A stretch of 64,000 nucleotides of DNA from Pseudomonas alloputida (GCF_021283545.2 NZ_CP128540.1:2453501-2517500); one strand, 5' to 3'; numbered from the stretch's first letter, positions 49,542 through 58,638 are shown. Notes: generated by a model not told the origin, from the letters alone. Made by a program: numbers and translations.

Positions 49542-50589
49542 TGCGTGGCTGTTGCTGAGCGGGTTGTTGTTGTGCGGCTGTGATCAGCCTGCACCGCAAA
49601 GCTATGCCGGGCTCGGGCAGCAGGCTGGCGAGTTCAGCCAGGTGACCCGCGATCATCGTCTGGTCTTCCCGCATGACCACGGTCCCCACGATGGCTTTCG
49701 TATCGAGTGGTGGTATGTCACCGCCAACCTCAAGGACGCCCAGGGCCGTGACTGGGGCGCCCAGTGGACACTGTTCCGCTCGGCCTTGCGCCCCGGTCCG
49801 GAGACCAGCGGCTGGAACAGCCCGAACCTGTGGATGGGGCATGCAGCACTGACCGCGCCGGGTGGCCATCAGGCTGCTGAAACCCTGGCGCGGGGGGGGA
49901 TCGGCCAGGCCGGCGTGCAGGCCCAGCCGTTTCGCGCATGGATCAATGACTGGGTGTTGCAGGGCCAGGGCGGTATCGAACAGCTACAGATGGTCGCAAG
50001 TGGCGATGGTTTTCGCTATGACCTGCAGTTGCACAGCGATCTTCCCTTGGTGCTGCATGGTGAGCAGGGCTACAGCGAAAAATCTGGCAAGGGCCAGGCT
50101 TCGTACTATTACAGCCAGCCGTTCTACCAGGTCCAGGGGCAGGTCCAGCGTGGCAGCTTGTGCATCGCGGTTACCGGGCAGGCCTGGCTGGACCGGGAAT
50201 GGAGCAGCCAGCCGCTGGCCCCCGGGCAGACCGGCTGGGACTGGTTCTCCCTGCACCTGGACAGTGGCGCCAAGCTGATGCTGTTCCAGGTACGGGAGGC
50301 CCACGGGGAACCGTATCGCGCCGGAACCTGGGTAGGGCCACAAGGGGACGTGGTGGCACTGGACGCCGCACAGATCAAGCTGCAGGCGCTGGCCTGGTCC
50401 GCGCAGAAAAACGGCAAGCAGGTACCGACGCGCTGGCGGGTGCAAGTGCCGGAGCATGGGGTGGATGTGCAGGTCGATGCCGTTGAGCCGCAGGCGTGGA
50501 TGCAGACACGGTTCCCGTACTGGGAAGGGCCGGTACGCTTGAAGGGGAGTGCGGGCGGGCGCGGGTATCTGGAGATGACCGGCTACTAG
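49531..50589 (+). CDS. AttH/CrtC-like lipoprotein
   Basis: 352 residues. The signal sequence MKLSAWLLLSGLLLCGCDQP has a lipobox-like LCGC with Cys17 as the lipidated residue. The body has the double-lipocalin CrtC/AttH pattern: FPHDHGPHDGFRIEWWYVTA, WTLFRSALRP, GHAALTAPGG, GQAWLDREWSSQPLAPGQ, GWDWFSLHLDSGAKLMLFQV. It was once annotated as hydroxyneurosporene synthase because of CrtC, but with an ABC ATPase and FtsX permease it is better read as the AttH component of an AttEFGH-like envelope system. Substrate unknown. Confidence 0.88.
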   Translation: MKLSAWLLLSGLLLCGCDQPAPQSYAGLGQQAGEFSQVTRDHRLVFPHDHGPHDGFRIEWWYVTANLKDAQGRDWGAQWTLFRSALRPGPETSGWNSPNLWMGHAALTAPGGHQAAETLARGGIGQAGVQAQPFRAWINDWVLQGQGGIEQLQMVASGDGFRYDLQLHSDLPLVLHGEQGYSEKSGKGQASYYYSQPFYQVQGQVQRGSLCIAVTGQAWLDREWSSQPLAPGQTGWDWFSLHLDSGAKLMLFQVREAHGEPYRAGTWVGPQGDVVALDAAQIKLQALAWSAQKNGKQVPTRWRVQVPEHGVDVQVDAVEPQAWMQTRFPYWEGPVRLKGSAGGRGYLEMTGY

Positions 50590-50642
50590 TGCAACAACGT
50601 TTGAGCAAGACAGTTGTTCCCATAAAGGTCGCGCCAGACCCT

Positions 50643-51389
50643 TCAATCCTTGATCAGCCCTCGCAGCACTGCCCGCGCTTCTTCAGTACGCAAGCATTCG
50701 ATGAACAACTGGCTTTCCCGCGCCACCGTGGCCTCCAGCTCTGCCCGCTGGCTGTCCTTGAGCAGCCGCTTGCTGATACGCAGTGCCGCCTGCGGGTAGC
50801 CTTGCAGCTGCCGCGCCAGCGTGCGGGCAGCTTCCAGGCACTGTTCGCCGTTTTCATGCAGCTCATTGGCCAGCCCCCAGGCCAGCATCTGTTCGCCATC
50901 CAGCAATGCATTGGTCAGCAGCAAGCGTGCCGCCCGGGCCTGGCCAAGCACACGCGGCAGCAGCAGGCTGGAACCAAACTCCGGGCACACACCCAGCGGC
51001 GCGAAAGGCATGCGCAGCTTGGTCGAGCGGCTGACCAGCACCTGGTCGCAGTGCAGCAACAGGGTGGCCCCGATGCCGATCGCCGCACCACTGACCGCTG
51101 CGATCAGCGGCTTGTCCAGGCCCATGACCACCCGCATCAGGCGGAACACTGGGCTGTCCAGGTCGCTGGGCGGGTTGTCGAGGAAGTCGCGAAGGTCGTT
51201 GCCAGCGCTGAAGCAGTGCGGCCCACCGGTGATGATGATGGCATCGACAGCGGGGTCTTCACCTGCCGCCAGCAACAGGTCACCCAGCAGCTGGTACATG
51301 GCAGTGTTCAGGGCATTGAGCTTGTCGGGGCGGTTGAAGGCCAGGGTCAGCAGGCCTTGGTCCAGCTCGCGTGTGATCAGGTCGTTCAT
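50643..51389 (-). CDS. enoyl-CoA hydratase/isomerase family protein
   Basis: 248 residues, crotonase fold. Oxyanion-hole segment ITGGPHCFSAGNDLRDFLD and AVSGAAIGIGATLLLHCDQV are present; the glutamate at the second catalytic position is in GVCPEFGSSLLL, as in the isomerase/hydratase-like group. The usual first glutamate of hydratases is not obvious, so isomerase or related activity is possible. It stands alone on the minus strand and is divergent from a TetR-family gene, which may control it. Confidence 0.85.
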   Translation of the reverse strand: MNDLITRELDQGLLTLAFNRPDKLNALNTAMYQLLGDLLLAAGEDPAVDAIIITGGPHCFSAGNDLRDFLDNPPSDLDSPVFRLMRVVMGLDKPLIAAVSGAAIGIGATLLLHCDQVLVSRSTKLRMPFAPLGVCPEFGSSLLLPRVLGQARAARLLLTNALLDGEQMLAWGLANELHENGEQCLEAARTLARQLQGYPQAALRISKRLLKDSQRAELEATVARESQLFIECLRTEEARAVLRGLIKD

Positions 51390-51505
51390 GGCAGCCGCTT
51401 TTGTTGTTGTGAGAGGGCCCTGCCGGGCAGTGGTGCTTAGGGTTTATCACGCAGTCCGGCTTGTTGTACAGTCGTTCAGTCCAGCCCCTAACCAGAGACC
51501 CACCG

Positions 51506-52150
51506 ATGACTCAGGAAGCCCGCTACCACCGCATGCTGCCGGAATTGCGCAAAGCCAACCTGGTCGAGGCGACCCTGGTGTGCCTCAAACGCCATGGTTT
51601 CCAGGGGGCGTCGATCCGCAAGATTTCGGCCGAGGCCGGGGTCTCGGTCGGGCTGATCAGCCACCATTACGCGGGCAAGGACGAACTGGTGGCAGAGGCT
51701 TACATGGCCGTCACCGGTCGGGTGATGGGCCTGTTGCGTGAGGCCATGGCCCAGGCCGCGCCCAATGCCCGCGAGCGGCTGTCCGCGTTCTTTCGTGCCT
51801 CGTTCTGCGCCGAGCTGCTCGACCCGCAATTGCTCGATGCCTGGCTGGCTTTCTGGGGGGCGGTGAAGACCGCCGACGCGATCAACCAGGTGCACGACCA
51901 CTCCTACGGCGAGTACCGCAACGAACTTGGCCAGCTACTGGCCAGGCTGGCCGAGGAGGAGGGCTGGCAGGGCTTCGATGCCGACCTGGCGGCCATCAGC
52001 CTGAGCGCCTTGCTTGATGGCCTGTGGCTGGAGTCGGGCCTGAACCCCGGCACCTTCACCCCCGAGCAGGGCGTGATCATCTGCGAGGCCTGGGTCGACG
52101 GCCTGCAGGCCGGTGGCCGCAGGCGCTTCAGCCTGTCCGAGGGCTGTTGA
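51506..52150 (+). CDS. TetR-family regulator, BetI-like
   Basis: 214 residues. Helix-turn-helix LVEATLVCLKRHGFQGASIR, KISAEAGVSVGLISHHYAGK followed by the long helix KDELVAEAYMAVTGRVMGLL. The C-terminal domain (FFRASFCAELLDPQLLDAWL, AFWGAVKTADAINQVH) is that of the BetI_C group. ATG 51506 is chosen over an upstream frame because the alignment of the family begins there; the ribosome-binding site (AGAGAC) is weak. Divergent from the enoyl-CoA hydratase gene across 116 bp. Confidence 0.88.
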   Translation: MTQEARYHRMLPELRKANLVEATLVCLKRHGFQGASIRKISAEAGVSVGLISHHYAGKDELVAEAYMAVTGRVMGLLREAMAQAAPNARERLSAFFRASFCAELLDPQLLDAWLAFWGAVKTADAINQVHDHSYGEYRNELGQLLARLAEEEGWQGFDADLAAISLSALLDGLWLESGLNPGTFTPEQGVIICEAWVDGLQAGGRRRFSLSEGC

Positions 52151-52223
52151 TCGCCTGTTCAGTAACGAGTACGCTGCTGTCGCGAGTGTGTAGAACAACA
52201 CCAATAAAAAGAGACAACACGCA

Positions 52224-52940
52224 ATGACGCCTCGGGTATTGATCGTCGATGACGATCCGCTTGTTCGTGACTTGCTGCAGGCCTACCTGTCCCGGGAAGG
52301 CTACGACGTACACTGCGCCGACACCGCCGAAAGGGCCGAAGCCCTGCTTGGCAGCCAGGACGTCGACCTCGTGCTGCTGGACATCCGCCTGCCCGGCAAG
52401 GACGGCCTCACCCTGACCCGCGAACTGCGGGTGCGCTCGGAGGTTGGCATCATCCTCATCACCGGGCGCAATGACGATATCGACCGCATCGTTGGCCTGG
52501 AATGCGGCGCAGATGACTACGTGATCAAACCGCTCAACCCCCGCGAGCTGGTGTCCCGGGCGAAAAACCTGATCCGCCGCGTGCGCCATGCCCGCGAGGC
52601 GCACCCCGCCCCAGCCTGCGCGCAATCGCTGAAGCAGTTCGCCGACTGGGCACTGGATACCGACCGCCGGCGCCTGATCGACGCCTGTGGCGGGCAAACC
52701 CTGCTGACTCATGGCGAGTTCCAGTTGCTCAGTGTGTTCCTGCGCAACAGCGGCCACACCCTCAGCCGCGACCAGTTGATGGACCAGATTCGCAACCGCG
52801 AGTGGGTGCCCAACGACCGCTCCATCGACGTGCTGGTCGGCCGCCTGCGGCGCAAGCTGCATGACGACCCGGCCGAACCGCAGTTGATCATCACCATTCA
52901 CGGCACCGGCTACCTGTTCACCGCCAGCGTGGCAGCATGA
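52224..52940 (+). CDS. OmpR-family response regulator
   Basis: 238 residues. Receiver with IVDDDPLVRDLL, Asp53 in LVLLDIRLPGKDG, ITGRNDD and VIKPLNPRELV; winged-helix output domain with LLTHGEFQLLSVFLRNSGHT, LSRDQLMDQI and RSIDVLVGRLRRKL then the wing GTGYLFTA. It overlaps the binding-protein gene by ATGA and should be phosphorylated by the hybrid kinase at the end of this operon, possibly via its HPt domain. Confidence 0.93.
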   Translation: MTPRVLIVDDDPLVRDLLQAYLSREGYDVHCADTAERAEALLGSQDVDLVLLDIRLPGKDGLTLTRELRVRSEVGIILITGRNDDIDRIVGLECGADDYVIKPLNPRELVSRAKNLIRRVRHAREAHPAPACAQSLKQFADWALDTDRRRLIDACGGQTLLTHGEFQLLSVFLRNSGHTLSRDQLMDQIRNREWVPNDRSIDVLVGRLRRKLHDDPAEPQLIITIHGTGYLFTASVAA

Positions 52941-53719
52941 TTCCTCGCGCCTGGCAGTTGGCGCTGGCCTTGACGTTGCCCACCCTGCACGCCAGTGCCA
53001 GTGAGCCGGTGCGCTACTGCGACTACCCGGTGTACCCGCCCATTTCCTGGAGCGACGGCCATCAGGTGCGCGGCCTGGCCCCCACCGTGGTGCGCGAACT
53101 GTTCGCGCGCATGGGCTACGAGGTGCAAACCGTGGTGCTGGGCAACTGGAAGCGCTGCCTGATGGATGCCGCCGCCGGGCGGGTGGACGTGGTCCTGGCC
53201 TACAACAGCGACCAACGTGACCAGCGTATGCGTTTTTCCACGGAGCCGGTGATGCGCGAGGAAGTGGCCGTGTTCTACAACCGCAAGCGACCGGTGCAGT
53301 TCCAGCAGCTGGAGGACCTGGCGGGTTATCGCGGCGGCCTGCTGTACGGTGAAAGCTATGGCGCCGAGTTCGACCGCTTCGTCGCCCGCCACCAGAACAT
53401 CGAGCGGGTATCGTCCAGCCAGCAGAATTTCGGCAAGCTGATCCGCGGGCGCATCGACTATGTGATTCAGGAGCGGCGCACCGGGCTGCTGTTCATCGAA
53501 CACCTGCCCGGGGCGCAGGATATTCGCGCATTGCCCACGGCACTGAGCGTGGACTACCTGCGGGTGGCGGTATCGCGACAGTCACCCTTGAGCCAGCACA
53601 TGGCTGAAATCGACGCGCAGTTGCAGCGGATGAACCAGGCGGGCGAGATCGCGCGTTGGCTTGAGCAAAGTGAGGTCACTTACCGCGACATGATCAACCT
53701 GCCGGCAGATGCCCGATGA
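52937..53719 (+). CDS. periplasmic amino-acid-type solute-binding protein (sensor accessory)
   Basis: 260 residues. Signal peptide MIPRAWQLALALTLPTLHAS, then an SBP family 3 fold: VRYCDYPVYPPISWSDGHQV, GLAPTVVRELFARMGYEV, DVVLAYNSDQRDQRMRFS and the second lobe GGLLYGESYGAEFDRF. There are no ABC transporter genes nearby. Sandwiched with ATGA overlaps between a response regulator and a hybrid kinase, it probably binds a ligand and presents it to the kinase's periplasmic domain rather than serving uptake (inference from operon structure). Confidence 0.87.
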   Translation: MIPRAWQLALALTLPTLHASASEPVRYCDYPVYPPISWSDGHQVRGLAPTVVRELFARMGYEVQTVVLGNWKRCLMDAAAGRVDVVLAYNSDQRDQRMRFSTEPVMREEVAVFYNRKRPVQFQQLEDLAGYRGGLLYGESYGAEFDRFVARHQNIERVSSSQQNFGKLIRGRIDYVIQERRTGLLFIEHLPGAQDIRALPTALSVDYLRVAVSRQSPLSQHMAEIDAQLQRMNQAGEIARWLEQSEVTYRDMINLPADAR

Positions 53720-55968
53720 TTCGCCTGCACACCGATGGCCTGCTGCGCCGCCTGCTGCGGTTCATCCTGTTGTTCAGCCTGTGCTTTACCGTACTGGCCA
53801 GTAGCGTGCAGCTGTATTTCGAATACCGCCGCGAGATGCGCGACATCGAGGCGCGCATGGCGTTGATCCGTGCAGGCTACCTCGCCAGCCTGGAGCGCAG
53901 CCTGTGGGACTTGGACGAGGCGCAGCTGGATACGCAATTGCGCGGCCTGGTGGATTTTTCCGACGTGGCCCGGGTGCGCTTGGTTAGCGATGATTTTCAA
54001 CTGCTGCGAGGAGAGGCCGAACCCAAGGGGCCGCTGCGCATCGAGCGCTTCCCCCTGGATTATCAGCCCCCCTCGGGCCCCGCCAGGCACCTGGGTGAGC
54101 TTGAAGTGAGTATCGACTTGGGTGCGGTGCACCATCGGTTGTATGCCACCGGCCTTGCCAGCCTGCTTTGGATGGGCGTGTTCCTGTGTGGGCTGGCAGT
54201 GGCGCTGTCGGGGCTGTTCTATCGCCTGGTCACCCGCCATCTGCAAGTGATGGCCGAGTTCGCCCGCCGCATTGGCGCCGGCCAGTGGCAGGAGCCGTTG
54301 CGCCTTGGCCGCCGCCGATCATCGCGCCCCGACGAAATCGACACGGTGGCCAATGCCCTGGACGATATGCGTCGCGCCATCCTCAGCGATATCGAGCGCC
54401 GTGAGCGTGACCGCCTGGAACTACAGGACAAACGCGACGAATTGCAGGCCATGGTCGAGCGGCGTACGGCCAGCCTGGCTCGGGCCAAGGACGAGGCCGA
54501 GGCTGCCAACCTGGCCAAGTCGCGCTTTTTGGCGACCATGAGCCATGAATTGCGTACGCCGCTCAACGGTATTCTGGGCATGGCCGAACTGCTGCGCGGC
54601 GGGCGCCTGGAGGTCGCCGACCGCCAACGTGTCGAGGCCTTGTACAAGGCCGGCGAGGGGCTGTTGGCGATTCTCAACGAAGTGCTGTATTTCGCCCGGC
54701 TCGAAGAAGGCGAGAGCCGCGCCGAACGGGTGGTGTTTTCCTTGCGTCAGTTGTGCCAGGAAGTGCTGGCGTTGCTCGAACCCATGGCCATGGAGAATGC
54801 CGACACCCTGCAACTGCAGGTCGATGAGCAACTGGCCGCGTACCAGTACGGCGCAGAGCAGTACCTGCGACAGGTGCTGAGCAATCTGCTGGCCAACGCC
54901 ATCAAGTTCACTGAGCACGGCCAGGTACAGCTGACGGTACAGGTGCTTGCCAATAACGAGTGCTCGCAGCGCTTGCGGCTGTCGGTCCGTGACAATGGTA
55001 TCGGTATCGAGCCCGCCGTTCAGGCGAAGATCTTCGACCGTTTCGTCCAGGCCAGCGAAGCTGTGACCCAGCGCTATGGCGGCACTGGCCTGGGCCTGGC
55101 GATCTGCAAGCACCTGGTGGAAAAACTGGGCGGTAGCATCGGCCTTGAGAGCGTTCAAGGGCAGGGCAGCTGCTTTTGGTTCGAGCTCGACATGGCTCGC
55201 GGGCAGCCTGTCTCAGCGGGGTCACCAGCTCCTTCGCCCTTGCCCAGCCTGGATATCCTGGTGGTCGAAGACGTTGCCCTGAACCGTGAGGTTGCTGGTG
55301 GCCTGCTGATGCGCGACGGTCACCGGGTAAGCTTTGCCGAAGACGCCAGCCAAGCCCTGCAGGCATGCGCGCAGCGGCGCTTCGACCTGGTTCTGCTGGA
55401 CGTGCACTTGCCGGGCATGAGCGGGGTGGCGTTGTGCCGACAGCTGCGTAGCTCGCCGGGGCCGAACCGCCACAGTCGGATCCTGGCGCTGACGGCCGGC
55501 GTGCAACCGGGCCAGGTCGCGGGTTATCTGGACGCTGGTATGCAGGGCGTACTGGCCAAGCCGTTGCGGCTGGACAGCCTGCGCAAGGCGTTGGCTGACG
55601 TAGCGCCCGGTGAAGTGGCCAGCGCTGGCGCAGACATGGACTGGTCATTGCTCGACACCCACCGTTCACTGCTGGGGGAGCAGAAGTTGCAAGGCCTGCT
55701 GAAGGTCCTGCGCCAGTCACTGCAGCAGCACGCCACGGCGCTGGCCGAGGCGCTGCCAGCCCAGGACTTCACCGAAGTGCTGCACCTGGCCCACCGCCTG
55801 GCTGGCAGTTGCGATTCCCTGGGGTTTACCGGGCTGGCGACGGTGTTGCGTGGTCTGGAGGAGGCGGCCCGGCAGCATGACGTACAGGCCATGCAAGCCC
55901 TCGGCGAGCCGTTGGCCACCCAGCTAGGTCAGGCCAGTGCCACGCTGGAACAGCTGATTCAGAGCTGA
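53716..55968 (+). CDS. hybrid histidine kinase with receiver and HPt domains
   Basis: 750 residues. Transmembrane helix about 12-33, periplasmic domain of about 120 residues (VQLYFEYRREMRDIEARMAL), transmembrane helix about 148-172, HAMP about 175-225, HisKA with His277 (FLATMSHELRTPLNGILG), HATPase (NAIKFTE, DNGIGIEPA, YGGTGLGLAI), receiver with Asp562 (LVLLDVHLPGMSG) and a C-terminal HPt with His693 (LHLAHRLAGSCDSLG). This is a complete phosphorelay in one protein, passing to the OmpR-type regulator two genes upstream. ATG overlaps the binding-protein stop. Confidence 0.93.
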   Translation: MIRLHTDGLLRRLLRFILLFSLCFTVLASSVQLYFEYRREMRDIEARMALIRAGYLASLERSLWDLDEAQLDTQLRGLVDFSDVARVRLVSDDFQLLRGEAEPKGPLRIERFPLDYQPPSGPARHLGELEVSIDLGAVHHRLYATGLASLLWMGVFLCGLAVALSGLFYRLVTRHLQVMAEFARRIGAGQWQEPLRLGRRRSSRPDEIDTVANALDDMRRAILSDIERRERDRLELQDKRDELQAMVERRTASLARAKDEAEAANLAKSRFLATMSHELRTPLNGILGMAELLRGGRLEVADRQRVEALYKAGEGLLAILNEVLYFARLEEGESRAERVVFSLRQLCQEVLALLEPMAMENADTLQLQVDEQLAAYQYGAEQYLRQVLSNLLANAIKFTEHGQVQLTVQVLANNECSQRLRLSVRDNGIGIEPAVQAKIFDRFVQASEAVTQRYGGTGLGLAICKHLVEKLGGSIGLESVQGQGSCFWFELDMARGQPVSAGSPAPSPLPSLDILVVEDVALNREVAGGLLMRDGHRVSFAEDASQALQACAQRRFDLVLLDVHLPGMSGVALCRQLRSSPGPNRHSRILALTAGVQPGQVAGYLDAGMQGVLAKPLRLDSLRKALADVAPGEVASAGADMDWSLLDTHRSLLGEQKLQGLLKVLRQSLQQHATALAEALPAQDFTEVLHLAHRLAGSCDSLGFTGLATVLRGLEEAARQHDVQAMQALGEPLATQLGQASATLEQLIQS

Positions 55969-56034
55969 CGTACAAAAAGCTTACGACTTTTTACATCTTC
56001 GATCCGTTCGTATAACGGCGCCTTACATCCGTTT

Positions 56035-56083
56035 CCAATAATCCATGGCAACCGTGTTGCACACGGTCCATGAGGCTTATTGG
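56035..56083 (+). promoter_or_regulatory. structured leader hairpin upstream of the APC permease
   Basis: CCAATAA (56035-56041) pairs with TTATTGG (56077-56083), inside which ACCGTGT pairs with ACACGGT around TGC and CATGG with CCATG. It lies 12 bases before a possible leader-peptide ATG and has no T-run, so it is more likely an RNA or operator control element than a terminator. Confidence 0.5.
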
Positions 56084-56094
56084 AGACAAGAATA

Positions 56095-56172
56095 ATGACA
56101 TGCCGTAGCGCTCAGCCCCTCATTCGAACCCTCCCACGCACCGGCCGCAATGGCGAGGTGTGCCATGACTGA
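56095..56172 (+). CDS. possible 25-residue leader peptide
   Basis: ATG 56095 follows GGAG at nine bases and opens a frame of 25 codons (MTCRSAQPLIRTLPRTGRNG then EVCHD) ending TGA at 56170-56172. The stop overlaps the first codons of the permease gene, an arrangement suited to translational coupling. Five prolines/arginine-rich codons occur but no clear run of one amino acid as in classical attenuators. Peptide production is unproven. Confidence 0.4.
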   Translation: MTCRSAQPLIRTLPRTGRNGEVCHD

Positions 56173-57571
56173 CAGCGTTGAAAAAATCCAGCTCACCCGC
56201 GCCCTGAAAAGCCGGCACATCTTCATGCTGTCGCTGGGTGGGGTTATTGGAACCGGCCTGTTCATGGGCTCGGGCGTAACCATCAATCAGGGCGGGCCGG
56301 TGGGCGCGATCCTGGCTTACCTGGTCGCAGGCTTGCTGATGTACCTGGTGATGGTCTGCCTGGGCGAGCTGTCGGTGCAGATGCCGGTGTCCGGTTCGTT
56401 TCAGGCCCACGCCACCAAATACATTGGCCCGGCCACCGGGTTCATGATCGGCTGGGTGTACTGGATGAGCTGGGCCACCACCGTAGGCCTGGAGTTCACC
56501 GCTGCCGGCATGTTGATGACCCGCTGGTTCCCGGAGGTGCCGATCTGGTACTGGTCGGCGCTGTTCGTGGTGGTGCTGTTCGGGCTCAACGCCCTGGCCA
56601 CGCGTGCCTTTGGCGAGGCCGAGTACTGGTTCTCGGGCATCAAGGTGGCAACCATCCTCGGCTTCATCGTCATTGGCCTGCTGGTGATCTTCGGTGCCAT
56701 CCCCCTGAGCAGCGGGGCACCCGCACCGATGCTGAACAACCTGGTGGGCGAGTCGCTGTTCCCCCATGGCCTGTCGGCAGTGTTCGCGGTGATGATGACC
56801 GTGGTGTATGCCTTCCAGGGCTGCGAAATCATGGGGGTGGCTGCCGGTGAGACCGAGCACCCGGAAAAGAGCATCCCGCGGGCGGTGCGCAATGTGGTGT
56901 TCCGCGTGCTGATCTTCTATGTGCTGGCGATTGCCGTGCTGTCGGCCATTGTGCCGCACGAGCAGGCCGGGCTGATGGAAAGCCCGTTCGTGCAGGTGTT
57001 CGACATGGTCGGCATCCCTTACGCCGCCGACTTGATGAACTTCGTCATCCTCACGGCCATCCTCTCGGTGGGCAACTCCGGGTTGTATGCCTCCACGCGT
57101 ATCCTCTGGGCCATGTCCAAGACTGGCATGGCACCGAAAAGCCTGTCGCCGCTGAGCAAGCGTGGCGTGCCGCTGCGGGCGCTGAGCATCACCCTGTGCT
57201 TTGCGCTGATCTCGCTGATGACCAGCTTCGTCGCGGCTGACACGCTGTTCATGGTGCTGATGGCGGTGAGCGGCATGTCCGGCACCGTGACCTGGATCGT
57301 CATCGCCCTGGCGCAGTACCGTTTCCGCAAGGCCTGGCTGCGTGACGGCGGGCAACTGCAGGACCTGAAGTACAAGGCGCCGCTGTACCCACTGGTGCCG
57401 CTGCTGTGCATCACCCTGTGCAGTTCGCTGTTCGTGTTCCTGGCGCTGGATGAAACCCAACGGCCGTCGCTGTACTGGGGCTTTGGCTTCATTGCCCTGT
57501 GCTATGCGGCGTACTTCTTCGTCAACCGCCGTCGGCAGGGGGCCTTCGCACCCAGCACACCAGGGGTTTGA
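56165..57571 (+). CDS. APC-family amino acid permease
   Basis: 468 residues, twelve transmembrane segments. The start LKSRHIFMLSLGGVIGTGLF and GSGVTINQGGPVGAILAYLV match the amino acid transporter (AAT) subfamily; further blocks are GELSVQMPVSGSFQAHATKY, GCEIMGVAAGETEHPEKSIP and STRILWAMSKTGMAPK. Relatives carry lysine, GABA, proline or S-methylmethionine. GAGG six bases before ATG 56165 sets the start. It precedes an operon that seems to catabolise basic amino acids, so lysine/arginine-type substrates are possible, but specificity cannot be read. Confidence 0.88.
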   Translation: MTDSVEKIQLTRALKSRHIFMLSLGGVIGTGLFMGSGVTINQGGPVGAILAYLVAGLLMYLVMVCLGELSVQMPVSGSFQAHATKYIGPATGFMIGWVYWMSWATTVGLEFTAAGMLMTRWFPEVPIWYWSALFVVVLFGLNALATRAFGEAEYWFSGIKVATILGFIVIGLLVIFGAIPLSSGAPAPMLNNLVGESLFPHGLSAVFAVMMTVVYAFQGCEIMGVAAGETEHPEKSIPRAVRNVVFRVLIFYVLAIAVLSAIVPHEQAGLMESPFVQVFDMVGIPYAADLMNFVILTAILSVGNSGLYASTRILWAMSKTGMAPKSLSPLSKRGVPLRALSITLCFALISLMTSFVAADTLFMVLMAVSGMSGTVTWIVIALAQYRFRKAWLRDGGQLQDLKYKAPLYPLVPLLCITLCSSLFVFLALDETQRPSLYWGFGFIALCYAAYFFVNRRRQGAFAPSTPGV

Positions 57572-57618
57572 CGCCGCAGCTCGTCGTCGGCAGGTGTTGG
57601 TCGCTGCATTTTCAGCGC

Positions 57619-57660
57619 CTGTGAGGTCGAGCGCCGCCTACGCGGTGCGCGATCTCACAG
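57619..57660. repeat. 19-bp imperfect inverted repeat (REP-like)
   Basis: CTGTGAGGTCGAGCGCCGC and GCGGTGCGCGATCTCACAG pair at 16 of 19 positions around CTAC. It differs from the GCGGGC-type REPs and lies 48 bp after the permease stop, where it can act as terminator. Confidence 0.65.
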
Positions 57661-57810
57661 GCCATAAAGCCGTCATGACGAACGCCCTTGTGTAACGCCA
57701 GACACCGAGTTGTGCGAAGTTGTAACAGCCCATCCCGCCTTGCTGAACACTCGTTTAGTATCTCCCTCATCAAGTCCTCCAACACCATCACAACAACACC
57801 GAGGCCCCCC

Positions 57811-58605
57811 ATGACCACCCCGTCGTCGTCACTGTTGAGCAAGGTCGAAGCCGGCGTTGCCTGGATCACCCTCAACCGCCCCGAGCAGCGCAACGCGCTG
57901 GACATTCCCACCCTCAAGCAACTGCACGCCTTGCTCGACAGCCATGCCGACGACCCCGCCGTACGCGTGGTGGTGCTGACCGGTAGCGGCCGCAGCTTCT
58001 GCGCTGGCGCCGACCTGGCCGAATGGGCTGCCGCCGAAGCTGCCGGCACCCTGGAAAGCTATGGCTGGACCGAAACTGCCCATGCCCTGATGCTGCGCCT
58101 GCACAGCCTCGACAAACCCACCATCGCCGCCATCAACGGCACCGCCGTGGGCGGTGGCATGGACCTCAGCCTGTGCTGCGACCTGCGCATCGCCGCCGCC
58201 TCGGCGCGCTTCAAGGCCGGCTACACCAGCATGGGCTACAGCCCCGATGCCGGCGCCAGCTGGCACCTGCCACGGCTGATCGGCAGCGAGCAGGCCAAGC
58301 GCCTGCTGTTCCTCGACGAGTTGTGGGGCGCCGATCGCGCCCTGGCCGCCGGGTTGGTCAGCGAAGTCTGCGCCGACGAGCAGTTGCCTGCCGTTGCCGC
58401 CGAACTGGCCGGGCGCCTGGCCAATGGCCCGACCTTCGCCTATGCGCAGACCAAGCGGCTGATACGCGACGGCGCCCGGCGCACCCTGGCCGAGCAGCTG
58501 GAGGCCGAGCGCCACGCCGGCCTGTTGTGTGGCCGCAGCCAGGATGGCGCCGAGGCCCTGCAAGCCTCGGTGGAACGTCGCACCCCCCGTTTTACCGGCC
58601 AGTAA
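57811..58605 (+). CDS. enoyl-CoA hydratase
   Basis: 264 residues. Crotonase motifs: WITLNRPEQRNALDIPTLKQ, LTGSGRSFCAGADLAEWAA (oxyanion hole), AAINGTAVGGGMDLSLCCDL and GYSPDAGASWHLPRLIG, where Asp replaces the second catalytic Glu of typical hydratases, as in isomerase-type members. GAGG lies six bases before ATG 57811. It opens a five-gene operon with acyl-CoA dehydrogenase, acyl-CoA synthetase, TPP decarboxylase and racemase. Confidence 0.9.
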   Translation: MTTPSSSLLSKVEAGVAWITLNRPEQRNALDIPTLKQLHALLDSHADDPAVRVVVLTGSGRSFCAGADLAEWAAAEAAGTLESYGWTETAHALMLRLHSLDKPTIAAINGTAVGGGMDLSLCCDLRIAAASARFKAGYTSMGYSPDAGASWHLPRLIGSEQAKRLLFLDELWGADRALAAGLVSEVCADEQLPAVAAELAGRLANGPTFAYAQTKRLIRDGARRTLAEQLEAERHAGLLCGRSQDGAEALQASVERRTPRFTGQ

Positions 58606-58638
58606 TCCGATACCCGACCCTCATCAGGACCTTCGCAG

